Part shown: one piece after another, positions 46,754-55,269 of the stretch
Position numbering within the stretch: the stretch's first letter is position 1
Layout: each line of letters starts with the position of its first letter
Assembly (NCBI RefSeq): GCF_027492855.1
Contig: NZ_JAPUDY010000008.1
Coordinates: forward strand, 248,001-312,000
DNA: 64,000 bases
Source: Acidovorax sp.
Lineage (GTDB): Bacteria; Pseudomonadota; Gammaproteobacteria; Burkholderiales; Burkholderiaceae_C
Reading direction: 5' to 3'
Notes under the pieces: model-generated
What the model was told of the DNA's origin: nothing
What the model saw: only the letters and a program-made list of their open reading frames with translations
Database searches by the model: none
Program-made: the position numbers and the translations under genes

Positions 46754-48490
46754 ATGTTTCTGACTCTGCGGCGCCTGCTGCCCTTCGCTTCGGCCTCGCG
46801 CTCAAGCCCCTCGCCCACTGCAAATCACTCCGCCCGCTCCCTGCACCCCGCCTGGGTGGTGGTGGCAATCAGCATCTGGCTGGCCACCGTCTGCAACCTG
46901 CCCCTGTGGCAAGAAGTGGCCCGGCTGTCTGGCCAAAGCAGCCTGCGCGGCTGGGGGTTTGCACTGGCCTTTGCAGCCATCATCGCGGCGGGCAATGCAG
47001 GCATCTTGAGCCTGCTGGCCTGGCGCTGGACGCTCAAGCCCGCTGTTGTCGTGCTGGTGCTGATGGCGGCCTTCGGTGCGTATTTCATGATGGCCTACGG
47101 CGTCGTCATCGACGCCAGCATGCTCACCAACGTGCTGCAGACCGACGTAGGCGAAGCAGGCGACCTGCTCAACGCCCGCATGCTGGGCACCGTGCTGGCC
47201 CTGGCCGCGCCCCCGCTGCTGTGGCTGTACCGCCAACCCGTTCGCCGCCTGACCGCGCTGCGCCAGGTGACGCACAACGGGTTGCTGTTGGCGGGCTCCA
47301 TCGCGGTCATCGTGGTGTGCCTGCTGCTGGTGTTCCAGGACTTCGCCTCCACCATGCGCAACCACACCAAGCTGCGCTACCTGATCAACCCGCTCAACAG
47401 CGTGTACGCGCTGGGCCACATCGCCACCAAGCCCCTGCGCATGGACACCAGCAAGCTGCTGCCCCTGGGGCGCGATGCCAAGCTGGGCGCAAGCTACGCC
47501 CAGCAGGCCCAGCCGCCGCTGCTGGTGCTGGTGCTGGGCGAAACCGGCCGCAGCGTGAACTTCGGCATCAACGGCTATGAGCGCGACACCACCCCCCGGC
47601 TCTCGGCCCGCAAAGAGCAACTGGTGAGCGCCCCCAATGCCTGGTCCTGCGGCACCAGCACCGCTGCATCGGTGCCGTGTATGTTCTCGCACCTGGGGCG
47701 CACGGGCTACGAAGCCCGGTCAGCCAACTTCGAAAGCCTGATGGACGTGCTGCAGCACGCGGGCCTGGCCGTGCTCTGGGTGGACAACCAATCTGGCTGC
47801 AAGGGCGTGTGCGACCGCGTCGAAGAAGTCAACACCACCAAAACCAACGACCCCGCGCTGTGCACCGGCAACGAATGCCTGGACCGCGTGATGCTCAAAG
47901 ACCTGGACGCCCGCATCGCCGCCCTGCCCGCCGAACAGCGCCAGCGCGGCACCGTGGTGGTGCTGCACCAGATGGGCAGCCACGGCCCCGCCTACTACAA
48001 GCGCTCGGCGCCCGAGAACAAGAAGTTCGGCCCCGAATGCACCTCTACCTCATTACAAAAGTGCGAGCGCCAGCAGGTAGTGAACGCCTACGACAACAGC
48101 ATCGTCGAAACAGACCACTTCCTGGATTCCGTACTCCAATGGCTTGCAGCGCGCGACAAACAAGCGCAAACAGCTATGATTTACGCAGCAGACCACGGCG
48201 AATCACTGGGCGAGAACAACATCTACCTGCACGGCCTGCCCTACGCCATCGCCCCCGACGTGCAAAAACACGTGCCCTGGATCACCTGGCTGTCGCCCGC
48301 CCTGCAGGCGCGCACCCACCTGACCACCGGCTGCCTGCAAAAAGACCTGGCCGAGCGGCGCATCAGCCACGACCACTACTTCCACTCGGTGCTGGGCCTG
48401 ATGGACGTGCAAACAGGCGCCTACAACGCGGGGCTGGACATGTTCGCCGGGTGCAGACAAACAGCAGGCGCCGACAAGATGGCGGGCTGA
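46754..48490 (+). CDS. Lipid A phosphoethanolamine transferase (EptA/MCR family)
   Basis: A 578-residue inner-membrane enzyme with five N-terminal helices (within residues about 30-200) and a periplasmic sulfatase-like domain. Thr301 in SCGTSTAASVPCMFSHLGR matches the catalytic Thr of the EptA/MCR group, and VLGETGRSVNFGINGYER and YAADHGESLGENN supply zinc ligands. Several cysteine pairs match the periplasmic disulfides of the family. It adds phosphoethanolamine to lipid A, which lowers surface charge. As a chromosomal housekeeping homologue, any polymyxin effect is not implied. It stands alone after frmB. Confidence 0.9.
   Translation: MFLTLRRLLPFASASRSSPSPTANHSARSLHPAWVVVAISIWLATVCNLPLWQEVARLSGQSSLRGWGFALAFAAIIAAGNAGILSLLAWRWTLKPAVVVLVLMAAFGAYFMMAYGVVIDASMLTNVLQTDVGEAGDLLNARMLGTVLALAAPPLLWLYRQPVRRLTALRQVTHNGLLLAGSIAVIVVCLLLVFQDFASTMRNHTKLRYLINPLNSVYALGHIATKPLRMDTSKLLPLGRDAKLGASYAQQAQPPLLVLVLGETGRSVNFGINGYERDTTPRLSARKEQLVSAPNAWSCGTSTAASVPCMFSHLGRTGYEARSANFESLMDVLQHAGLAVLWVDNQSGCKGVCDRVEEVNTTKTNDPALCTGNECLDRVMLKDLDARIAALPAEQRQRGTVVVLHQMGSHGPAYYKRSAPENKKFGPECTSTSLQKCERQQVVNAYDNSIVETDHFLDSVLQWLAARDKQAQTAMIYAADHGESLGENNIYLHGLPYAIAPDVQKHVPWITWLSPALQARTHLTTGCLQKDLAERRISHDHYFHSVLGLMDVQTGAYNAGLDMFAGCRQTAGADKMAG
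48139..48184 (-). repeat. Family A inverted repeat, in-frame copy inside the EptA-like gene
   Basis: Minus strand: AAATCATAGCTGTTTGCGCT followed by TGTTTGTCGCGCGCT. It covers codons about 462-477, just before the YAADHGESLG zinc-ligand motif, without disturbing the frame. Confidence 0.6.
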
Positions 48491-48582
48491 CGCGGCAGCG
48501 GGTTTGGGCCCGCCGCTTGTGCCATGTGCGGGCAGTCTCATGCTCTAACATGGGGCCCTCCCTCTCTCCCCCCATTGAAGCC

Positions 48583-48870
48583 ATGGAACACGCCATCAAG
48601 CACCTGGAGAACGATGCCAAAGGCATCTTCTACGTCGAGAAAGACGGGCAGCGTCTTGCCGAGATGACCTACAGCCGCACCAACGCCACGATGATCATCG
48701 TTGATCACACCGACGTGGACGCATCCCTCAGCGGGCAAGGCGTGGGGCGCGCGCTGCTCAACGCGCTGGTGGAATGGGCGCGTGCCACGGGCACGAAGGT
48801 TCTGCCGCTGTGCCCCTTCGCCAAGGCGCAGTTCGACAAAACCCCTGCCATCCGCGACGTGCTGGTGTAG
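48583..48870 (+). CDS. GNAT-type N-acetyltransferase domain protein
   Basis: A 95-residue minimal GNAT (YjdJ/NATD1-like). MEHAIKHLENDAKGIFYVEK starts the fold, SGQGVGRALLNALVEWARAT near residue 52 is the acetyl-CoA pyrophosphate loop, and KVLPLCPFAKAQFDK is the conserved end. The acceptor is unknown. An in-frame ATG at 48550 would add 11 residues. Confidence 0.85.
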   Translation: MEHAIKHLENDAKGIFYVEKDGQRLAEMTYSRTNATMIIVDHTDVDASLSGQGVGRALLNALVEWARATGTKVLPLCPFAKAQFDKTPAIRDVLV

Positions 48871-48876
48871 CTCGGC

Positions 48877-49782
48877 TCACGCCGACTGCGCCCCCATCCA
48901 CCCCTTCGCCTCGCTGAGCAAGTGCTCCCTGAACACCTCCGCGATCGGTGACAGCTGCTTGCCTCGGGGCCAGACCAGGTGCCACTGCGACTGGATAGGA
49001 AAACCCCGCACGTTGAGGACAGCCAACCCCTCGTGATGGGCGCCGAGGGCGTGGCGGGAGACGATGGACACGCCCAGTTGTCCCTCCACAGACTCCTTGA
49101 TGGCCTCGTTGCTACCCAGCTCCAGCACGGCACTGGGCACAAAACCCAGCTGGCGCAAGTGGGCGTCGGTGGCCATGCGGGTGCCCGAGCCTTTTTCGCG
49201 CAGGATGAAGCGTTCGCCCTGCAATTGCGCCAGCGTGGCGCGCTTGCCATGCGCCAGCCGGTGCCCCGCCGGGGCGATGACCACCAGCGGATTGGGCATG
49301 AGGATCTGGTCCTCCAACGGCACATCACCAGGCGGCATGGACATGACATAGAGGTCGTCCAGATTGCTGCGCAACCGCGTGATCACATGGTCGCGGTTGA
49401 GGATTTCGAGCGAGATGTCGATCTGCGGATGCAGCTTGCAAAAGCTGCCCAGCAAGCGGGGAATGAAGTACTTGGCGGTGCTGACCAAGGCCACCCTGAG
49501 GCGGCCGCTGGTGAGCCCCTTGGCGCCAGACACGCGCTGCTCAAACGCATCCCACTCGCCAGCAATAGCACGCGCCGTGCGGGCCAGGGCCAGCCCGGCC
49601 TCGGTGAGGTACACGCGGCGCGATACCACTTCGTACAGTGGCATGCCCACGGCCTGGGTCACCTCGCGCAGTTGCATCGAGGCCGTGGGCTGCGTGACAT
49701 GCATGACCTTGGCTGCTGCGCTGACGCTGCCGGTTTCGGCCAGCGCCAGGAACAGCCGCAGTTGGCGAAAAGTGATGTTCAT
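48877..49782 (-). CDS. LysR family regulator, CbbR/CmpR-like
   Basis: A 301-residue LysR regulator with the helix-turn-helix in residues about 5-62 (LRLFLALAETGSVSAAAKVM) and an effector domain resembling CbbR/CmpR, for instance FILREKGSGTRMATDAHL. It is divergent from the SbtA-type gene with 86 bases between, the layout expected when the regulator controls the transporter. CmpR and CbbR proteins sense carbon metabolites, so inorganic-carbon control is plausible, though no RuBisCO genes are in the window. Confidence 0.9.
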   Translation of the reverse strand: MNITFRQLRLFLALAETGSVSAAAKVMHVTQPTASMQLREVTQAVGMPLYEVVSRRVYLTEAGLALARTARAIAGEWDAFEQRVSGAKGLTSGRLRVALVSTAKYFIPRLLGSFCKLHPQIDISLEILNRDHVITRLRSNLDDLYVMSMPPGDVPLEDQILMPNPLVVIAPAGHRLAHGKRATLAQLQGERFILREKGSGTRMATDAHLRQLGFVPSAVLELGSNEAIKESVEGQLGVSIVSRHALGAHHEGLAVLNVRGFPIQSQWHLVWPRGKQLSPIAEVFREHLLSEAKGWMGAQSA

Positions 49783-49789
49783 AGAGTTT

Positions 49790-49801
49790 TATCTATGGAT
49801 A
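49790..49801. promoter_or_regulatory. LysR-type dyad between the regulator and sbtA-like genes
   Basis: TATCTATGGATA pairs TATC with GATA around TATG, 8 bases upstream of the LysR start and 68 before the transporter. It is a likely operator for the divergent pair. Confidence 0.4.
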
Positions 49802-49868
49802 GCTGCATTCGAATCGATTTTACTTTGCACCGCTTGCCCCCTAGCATCGGCGGCAAAGGAAGTGAATC

Positions 49869-50915
49869 ATGCAAAGCCTGCTGGACCCTGCGGTCCTTTT
49901 TTTTGCCCTCGGGGTGTTTGCGGGCCTGGTGCGCTCAAACCTGGAGATGCCTGCGGCCATTTCGAAGTTCTTGTCGATCTACCTCTTGATGGCGCTGGGC
50001 CTGAAGGGTGGCTTCGCACTGGCCGCGTCGGGCTTTACGCCCAACGTGGCCAGCAGCCTGGGGCTGGCGGTGCTGCTGGCCGTGGTGGTGCCGCTGGTGG
50101 GCTATATGCTGCTGCGGCGCGTGCTGTCGGGCTTCAACGCGGCAGCCGTGGCAGCCACCTATGGGTCGGTCAGCGCGGTGACTTTTGTCACGGCCACGCA
50201 GTACCTGGAGTCGCAATCGGTGCCCTACGGCGGCTACATGGCGGCGGCGATGGCGCTGATGGAGTCGCCCGCCATCATCCTGGCGGTGATGCTGGCCAAT
50301 GCGCTGCGGCGGCAGCCGCAGCAAGCCACGGCACCCGCCATTGGCGGCTGGCAACCTGCCATCGTCGGTGCGCCTGCCCTGGGCAACGTTGGCGGCGTGG
50401 CGGGCACGCCGGGGCGCAGCCTGTCTGTGGGCAAGATCCTGCACGAGTCGTTCACCGACGGCACGCAGTTGCTGTTGCTGGGTGCGATGGTGATCGGGCT
50501 GGTGACAGGCGATGCGGGCCAGGCGGCGATGCAACCGTTTTCGGGCGACCTGTTCAAGGGCATGCTGTGCCTGTTTCTGCTGGACATGGGGCTGGCCACC
50601 GCGCGCAACCTGCCCGCCGTGCGCCAGCAATCGCCTTGGCTGGTGGCCTATGCGGTGCTGGGGCCGCTGGCGCATGCCAGCCTGGCGCTCGCGCTGGCAT
50701 GGCTGGTGGCCGTGCCGATGGGTGACGCCGTGCTGCTGATGGTGCTGGCGGCCAGCGCGTCCTACATCGCTGTGCCTGCCGTGGTGCGTTATGCCATCCC
50801 CGAGGCCGACCCATCGCTGTATGTGAGCCTGTCGCTGGGGGTGACGTTTCCGCTCAACATCGTGCTGGGCATTCCGCTGTACACGCAGGTGGTGCAGCGG
50901 GTGTGGCTGGGGTGA
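49869..50915 (+). CDS. SbtA-type sodium-dependent bicarbonate transporter
   Basis: A 348-residue inner-membrane protein with about ten hydrophobic segments in two halves. LLDPAVLFFALGVFAGLVRS and YLLMALGLKGGFALA near the start, then ATYGSVSAVTFVTATQYLES and MALMESPAIILAVMLANAL, are hallmarks of the DUF897/SbtA family. Cyanobacterial SbtA takes up bicarbonate with sodium. Function here is inferred. No SbtB-like PII gene is adjacent. The neighbouring LysR regulator probably controls it. Confidence 0.85.
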   Translation: MQSLLDPAVLFFALGVFAGLVRSNLEMPAAISKFLSIYLLMALGLKGGFALAASGFTPNVASSLGLAVLLAVVVPLVGYMLLRRVLSGFNAAAVAATYGSVSAVTFVTATQYLESQSVPYGGYMAAAMALMESPAIILAVMLANALRRQPQQATAPAIGGWQPAIVGAPALGNVGGVAGTPGRSLSVGKILHESFTDGTQLLLLGAMVIGLVTGDAGQAAMQPFSGDLFKGMLCLFLLDMGLATARNLPAVRQQSPWLVAYAVLGPLAHASLALALAWLVAVPMGDAVLLMVLAASASYIAVPAVVRYAIPEADPSLYVSLSLGVTFPLNIVLGIPLYTQVVQRVWLG

Positions 50916-50967
50916 TCAGCGCGCTGGGCGCAACAACACTGCCCGCTCTTGCCGCTTGTTTTGTACA

Positions 50968-51020
50968 AATACTATCAATTTGATAGCTTATAGCGCTTGT
51001 TGAATAAGCGCTAGGCACCG
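50968..51020 (+). repeat. Family A inverted repeat after the sbtA-like gene
   Basis: ATCAATTTGATAGCTTATAG followed by CGCTTGTTGAATAAGCGCTAG is close to consensus, forward. It lies between two convergent genes. Confidence 0.8.
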
Positions 51021-51092
51021 ATTTGAATCAATTTTTTTGCCATGGGTTGCGTATGTGCATGCATGTAGAGCTGTGTACGCGTCCGGTGCACA

Positions 51093-52226
51093 TCAAAACA
51101 AGCTGCTCTGCCCCCGCAGCAAACCGGGGCGAAACTGGGTCAAGTCCAGTTCCACCCGCTCCCGGTTCAGGCCCAGTCTGCGGCAGGTGCCTGCAAAGCG
51201 CTGGCGCAGCAGGTCGGCCCACAGGCCGCTGCCCTTCATGCGGCGGGCAAAGTCGCTGTCATAGGTTTTGCCTGCACCGCGCTCTTCGCTGGTGAGGTTG
51301 TGCAGGTCCTGCACACGCGCCATTACGCGGGCGGCGCGCTGCGGGTAGTGCACCGTGAGCCATTCGCGAAACAGCACATCCAGCTCCCAGGGCAGGCGCA
51401 GCACGGTGTAGAAGGCGCTCTTCGCACCCGCATCGCGCGCGGCCTCCAGCACCTGCTCCATGTCTTCGGTGATGAAGGGGATTTGCGGCGCCACGCTCAC
51501 GCCCACGGGCACGCCCGCCTCGGCCAGCGTGCGGATGGTGCGCAGGCGCCGGTGCGGCGCGGCGGCGCGCGGCTCCATGCGGCGGGCCAGGGTGGCGTCG
51601 AGCGTGGTGATGGTGACGTACACCGCTGCCAGGCGCTGCGCGGCCAGCGGGGCCAAAAGATCCAGGTCGCGCTCCACACCGCTCGACTTGGTGATGAGTG
51701 AAAACGGATGGCGCGCATCGCGCATCACCTCGATCACGCTGCGGGTGAGCTTCAGCTCGCGCTCCACCGGCTGGTAGCAGTCGGTGGCCGAGCCGATGTT
51801 GAGCAGCCGGGGCACATAACGCGGCTGGGCAAGCTCGCCGCGCAGCACGGCGGCGATGTTGTGTTTGGCGATGATCTGGGTCTCAAAGTCCAGCCCCGGC
51901 GACAGGTTGAGGTAGCTGTGCGTGGGCCGCGCATAGCAGTAAATGCAGCCATGCTCGCAGCCCCGGTAGGGGTTCACCGAGAGTTCGAAAAAAATGTCGG
52001 GCGAGTCGTTGGCGCACAGGGCGCTGCGGGCGGTCTCCAGGTGCACGCGGGTGCCGGGTGCGGGCGTTCCGCCCTCCAGCCCCTCGTCGCCGCAGCCCCA
52101 GCCATCGTCCACCGGCTCGCGCTGGTCCCGCACAAACCGGTGCGCCATGGCCGTGGCAGCGCCCCGGCCACGGATGGCGTGCAGGGGGATGCGGATGTCT
52201 TCGGATGCGGGTGGGTGCGATTTCAT
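51093..52226 (-). CDS. PA0069-type radical SAM protein (SplB-like)
   Basis: A 377-residue radical SAM enzyme. Cys90, Cys94 and Cys97 in CEHGCIYCYA bind the [4Fe-4S] cluster that cleaves SAM. NIGSATDCYQPVERELKLTR and LITKSSGVERDLDLL match the PA0069/Rv2578c group, which is distantly related to spore photoproduct lyase. The substrate is unknown. A near-ideal LexA operator touches the start codon, so induction by DNA damage is likely. Because the operator occupies the 21 bases before the ATG, no ribosome site is possible there: the message is either leaderless or starts at Met27. Confidence 0.88.
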   Translation of the reverse strand: MKSHPPASEDIRIPLHAIRGRGAATAMAHRFVRDQREPVDDGWGCGDEGLEGGTPAPGTRVHLETARSALCANDSPDIFFELSVNPYRGCEHGCIYCYARPTHSYLNLSPGLDFETQIIAKHNIAAVLRGELAQPRYVPRLLNIGSATDCYQPVERELKLTRSVIEVMRDARHPFSLITKSSGVERDLDLLAPLAAQRLAAVYVTITTLDATLARRMEPRAAAPHRRLRTIRTLAEAGVPVGVSVAPQIPFITEDMEQVLEAARDAGAKSAFYTVLRLPWELDVLFREWLTVHYPQRAARVMARVQDLHNLTSEERGAGKTYDSDFARRMKGSGLWADLLRQRFAGTCRRLGLNRERVELDLTQFRPGLLRGQSSLF

Positions 52227-52247
52227 AACTGTATAAATATACAGTTA
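52226..52247. promoter_or_regulatory. LexA (SOS) box
   Basis: Perfect 10-bp arms TAACTGTATA and TATACAGTTA are separated by AA, which contains CTG-N10-CAG as in the E. coli LexA consensus. It abuts the radical SAM start on the minus strand and is 107 bases from rnk on the plus strand. Confidence 0.85.
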
Positions 52248-52353
52248 TTGCAGGATTTATGCAGACGTTCGACAGCGCAACGAATGCCCGCGCGTGGCAG
52301 TGCGAGATTGGCGATGCACTACAGTCCCGCGCTTTGACCCCAGAGGTACCGCC

Positions 52354-52767
52354 ATGGCGCGCAAGCCCCAGATCATCCTGTCGTCACTCGATGTTGACCG
52401 CATCGAGGCCCTGCTGGCCGCCATCCCGGCCAGCGTCTTCCCCGGCAAAGCCGATCTGCAGGCCGAGCTGGACCGGGCAGACGTGGTGGCACCCGATGAA
52501 ATGCCACCCAACGTGGTGAGCATGAACTCCACCGTGCAGTTTTCCATCCTGGAGACGGGCAAGGAGTTCTGCCTGACCCTGGTGTACCCGCGCGACGCGG
52601 ACGGCAGCGCCGACCGGCTCTCGATCTTCGCGCCCGTGGGCAGCGCGCTGCTGGGCCTGTCGGTGGGCGACGAACTCGCCTGGCCTGGGCCGGGCGGCAA
52701 GCCGATGACGGTGCGGGTGAAAGACATCCTCTACCAGCCCGAAAGCGCGGGCGAATTGCACCGCTGA
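52354..52767 (+). CDS. rnk: Regulator of nucleoside diphosphate kinase
   Basis: Rnk (137 aa) is a GreA/GreB C-terminal-domain homologue with a short N-terminal coiled coil. It binds RNA polymerase and affects nucleoside diphosphate kinase levels. IFAPVGSALLGLSVGDELAW and the preceding VVSMNSTVQFSILETGKEF are typical of the GreA_GreB_C fold. It is preceded by the LexA-box intergenic region. Confidence 0.9.
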   Translation: MARKPQIILSSLDVDRIEALLAAIPASVFPGKADLQAELDRADVVAPDEMPPNVVSMNSTVQFSILETGKEFCLTLVYPRDADGSADRLSIFAPVGSALLGLSVGDELAWPGPGGKPMTVRVKDILYQPESAGELHR

Positions 52768-52816
52768 GGCACGGCCCCCAACAAGCGGCTTGGCGTGGCG
52801 AGCCCCAGCAGTGACA

Positions 52817-53212
52817 ATGGCGGTCGCCATGACCACGCCGCCCCCGCCCGAAACGCCCCCAACCACTACCGGCGCGTTCGACCCGGACTCCACCCTCGCC
52901 TACCAGACCCGCATGGAGCGGGCGCCCGAGTGGTTTTGCTCGTTCCTGGCGGGCAACAGCCGCGAGAAAAGCCGCCTGCAGCGCGAGATGGCCACGATGA
53001 AGGGCTCGGTGGTGTGGCTGGTGCAGCAGCGCCGCCAAGGCAACTGGACGGCCGACGAACGCGCCCACCTGCGCGGGGTGATGCGATCGGCGTCATCCGT
53101 GAGTCCTTATCTTTTCATCTGGGTGGTCCCCGGATCGATGCTGATCCTGCCCTTCATGGCCTGGTTTCTGGACCGGCAGCGCAAGCGCCGGGAGCGCAAG
53201 CGGCTCGGGTAA
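52817..53212 (+). CDS. Small membrane protein, LETM1-like C-terminus
   Basis: A protein of 131 residues (start at 52817) or 127 (start at 52829). A Pro/Thr-rich N-terminus is followed by a charged helical region and one membrane segment (PYLFIWVVPGSMLILPFMAW) with a very basic tail, RQRKRRERKRLG. The membrane stretch resembles part of LETM1-type proteins. The function is unknown and it has no clear partner. Confidence 0.6.
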   Translation: MAVAMTTPPPPETPPTTTGAFDPDSTLAYQTRMERAPEWFCSFLAGNSREKSRLQREMATMKGSVVWLVQQRRQGNWTADERAHLRGVMRSASSVSPYLFIWVVPGSMLILPFMAWFLDRQRKRRERKRLG

Positions 53213-53242
53213 AACCTACACAAGGGGCCAGGCACCGGCCCA

Positions 53243-53268
53243 TGCCGTTCGGGTCTGTCGAAGCCCAG
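53243..53268 (+). repeat. Truncated family B element
   Basis: CCGTTCGGG joined to TCTGTCGAAGCC is the left arm of the family B palindrome with the central CTGAGC missing. No right arm follows. Confidence 0.4.
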
Positions 53269-53306
53269 CGCAGCCCGGTGGTGTGTTTTTTAAAGGCTGT
53301 TCGGCC

Positions 53307-54443
53307 TCATGCCCAGTGGCTCGACGCCGCCACCAGCATGCCCGTCCCCACCAGCCCCACCTGCCAGCGCAGCGCCGTGGTCCATGAAGGTACGTGGCGC
53401 TCCACCCGCAGATACAGCACCCGCCCGGCGGCCAGCGAGAGTGCAAAAGCCAGCAGCATGCCCCACGCGTTGAGCACCGGCGAATCCGGCCACAGATGGC
53501 TGACCACGGCGTTGGCGAGCAGGCACACCGCAAAGTGCACCAAAAACACCGAATACGACATCTGCCCCAGTTGCACCAACGGCGCCATGCCGGACCATGA
53601 CCGCAGGCGCTCGCTGCGCAGCGCCAGCACCAGGCACAGCGCCGTGACCGTGGACACAACGATGCGGCCCCGGAAATCAATGGCAAGCGCCATGCCGCCC
53701 AGCAGCACGATGGCCGCCAACCAGCCCAGCGCCTGGTGCCCCTGGCGCAGTGGGGGCGAACGCACGGCCCAGCAGGCCATCATGCCCAGCCCGTAGGAGC
53801 CAAAAAAATACAGCGCCCACATGTCGAGGTGGCCCATGCGGTTGAACCCCCACAGCGAGGCCGCTACGCCTGCCACCACAAGCACCTGCGCCAGCAGGCC
53901 CGCATGCCGCTGCGCCCACGTCCCCGGCAGCGCCTTCACACCCGCCAGCAGCAACACGCTCAGTGCAAACAGTTGAAAGTCGATCGCCACATACCAAACC
54001 CCGGCCGACAAGGCGCCCTCGCCCACGATGTCCTGCAGCAGCAGGGCGTTGGCCAGCAGTTGGGACAAGGTGGGCTGCTCGGGCACCGAAGGGTGTTCCA
54101 TCCATGCGCGCACCAGCGCCGACACCACCACCGACAGCAGCAGCGCCACGGCATACGGCACCACCAGCCGCACAAACCGCTTGGCGATGGCATTGCCCGC
54201 ATGGTCGAAACGTGCCACGCCCTGCGGCGCCAGGCTGCTCGCTGCCAGGTAGCCGCCCAGCACCAGAAACACCTGCACAGCCATGCGCCCGTAGTCGTAC
54301 AGCCAGGCCATCAGCACGGGAGCCAATGGCTGGGCGATGTCCGACATCGGGCCGTAGAAGGCCAGGTGGTGCCAGACGATGGCGGCGCACGCGAGGCCCT
54401 TGGCCATGTCGATCAGCGGCGTGCGGATGGTGGTGGAGGGCAT
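53307..54443 (-). CDS. Acyltransferase 3 (OafA/YrhL-type) membrane protein
   Basis: A 378-residue inner-membrane protein with about ten hydrophobic segments. IDMAKGLACAAIVWHHLAFY near residue 11 contains the conserved His of acyltransferase 3 enzymes. QVFLVLGGYLAASSLAPQGV and YSVFLVHFAVCLLAN follow the family pattern. Such enzymes acetylate exported glycans or peptidoglycan. The acceptor is unknown and no polysaccharide genes are adjacent. Confidence 0.85.
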   Translation of the reverse strand: MPSTTIRTPLIDMAKGLACAAIVWHHLAFYGPMSDIAQPLAPVLMAWLYDYGRMAVQVFLVLGGYLAASSLAPQGVARFDHAGNAIAKRFVRLVVPYAVALLLSVVVSALVRAWMEHPSVPEQPTLSQLLANALLLQDIVGEGALSAGVWYVAIDFQLFALSVLLLAGVKALPGTWAQRHAGLLAQVLVVAGVAASLWGFNRMGHLDMWALYFFGSYGLGMMACWAVRSPPLRQGHQALGWLAAIVLLGGMALAIDFRGRIVVSTVTALCLVLALRSERLRSWSGMAPLVQLGQMSYSVFLVHFAVCLLANAVVSHLWPDSPVLNAWGMLLAFALSLAAGRVLYLRVERHVPSWTTALRWQVGLVGTGMLVAASSHWA

Positions 54444-54601
54444 ATTGTTCTGGGTGGAATCAACCGGTCAGGAGGTGGTAATCCCCCAGGGGCGAACCGG
54501 GTATTGTCCGTCGCCAGCGCAATTTCTGCATGCCTATCGTGCAGCCGCCGTGTCGCCATGGTGTCTCTGCGGTTCCTATGCATGCACCAATGGGTTCTGA
54601 A

Positions 54602-54621
54602 TTTTCAGCATTTACTGAAAA
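54602..54621. promoter_or_regulatory. Inverted repeat before the GbsR/MarR gene
   Basis: TTTTCAG and CTGAAAA are perfect 7-bp arms around CATTTA, 31 bases before the regulator's ATG. A MarR-type dimer could bind here for autoregulation. The remaining bases of 54444-54651 hold nothing I can name. Confidence 0.45.
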
Positions 54622-54651
54622 CTCAGAAAAAAGAGAGCACAATACACTTCC

Positions 54652-55269
54652 ATGACTTACATCAAGACACTTCCTCCCTTGAACCGTCAATTCGTGGCGC
54701 ATTTTGGAGAAATGGGTAGTCGCTGGGGCATCAACCGCACCGTGGGCCAGATGTATGCGCTCATCTTTTTGTCGCCGCGCCCGGTCAACGCCGACGAGAT
54801 TGCCGAGACGCTGGAGTTCTCGCGCTCCAACGTGAGCATGGGGCTCAAGGAGCTGCAGGCCTGGCGCTTGGTCAAGCTCAGCCACCAGCCGGGCGACCGG
54901 CGCGAATACTTTGAGGCGCCCAAGGACGTGTGGGAGATCTTCCGCGTGCTGGCCGAGGAGCGCCGCCGCCGCGAGATCGAGCCCACGCTGTCGATGCTGC
55001 GCATGGCGCTGTTGGAGGAGCCCACCTCGGACGAGGAGCGCTATGCCCAGGAACGCATGCGCGACATGCACGAGCTGATCGACCGGCTCATGACCTGGTT
55101 TGACGACGTGCAGCGCCTCGCACCCGAGACGGCGATGCAACTGATGGGCATGGGCACAGCCGTGACGCGGGTGCTCGAATTGAAGGACAGACTGACCGGA
55201 AAAGGCAGCGCAGCCAAAAAGATCACTGATACCAGTTTGCGCTCAATAGACAAGAACCGTTCGGACTGA
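54652..55269 (+). CDS. GbsR/MarR family transcriptional regulator
   Basis: A 205-residue regulator. The winged helix lies at residues about 20-95: INRTVGQMYALIFLSPRPVN and ETLEFSRSNVSMGLKELQAW. It is followed by a long helical C-terminal part, as in GbsR-type proteins. The cydAB genes begin 96 bases downstream on the same strand, which suggests it controls them. The last three codons and the stop lie inside a family B palindrome. Confidence 0.87.
   Translation: MTYIKTLPPLNRQFVAHFGEMGSRWGINRTVGQMYALIFLSPRPVNADEIAETLEFSRSNVSMGLKELQAWRLVKLSHQPGDRREYFEAPKDVWEIFRVLAEERRRREIEPTLSMLRMALLEEPTSDEERYAQERMRDMHELIDRLMTWFDDVQRLAPETAMQLMGMGTAVTRVLELKDRLTGKGSAAKKITDTSLRSIDKNRSD

Noticed and set aside
46754..48490. 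Mobile colistin-resistance (mcr) gene
   Set aside because: The catalytic motifs match the family, but there is no insertion sequence and the base composition is that of the host, so it is an intrinsic EptA-type enzyme.
53243..53268. A complete family B palindrome
   Set aside because: Only a shortened left arm is present with no matching right arm. It is listed as a truncated element only.
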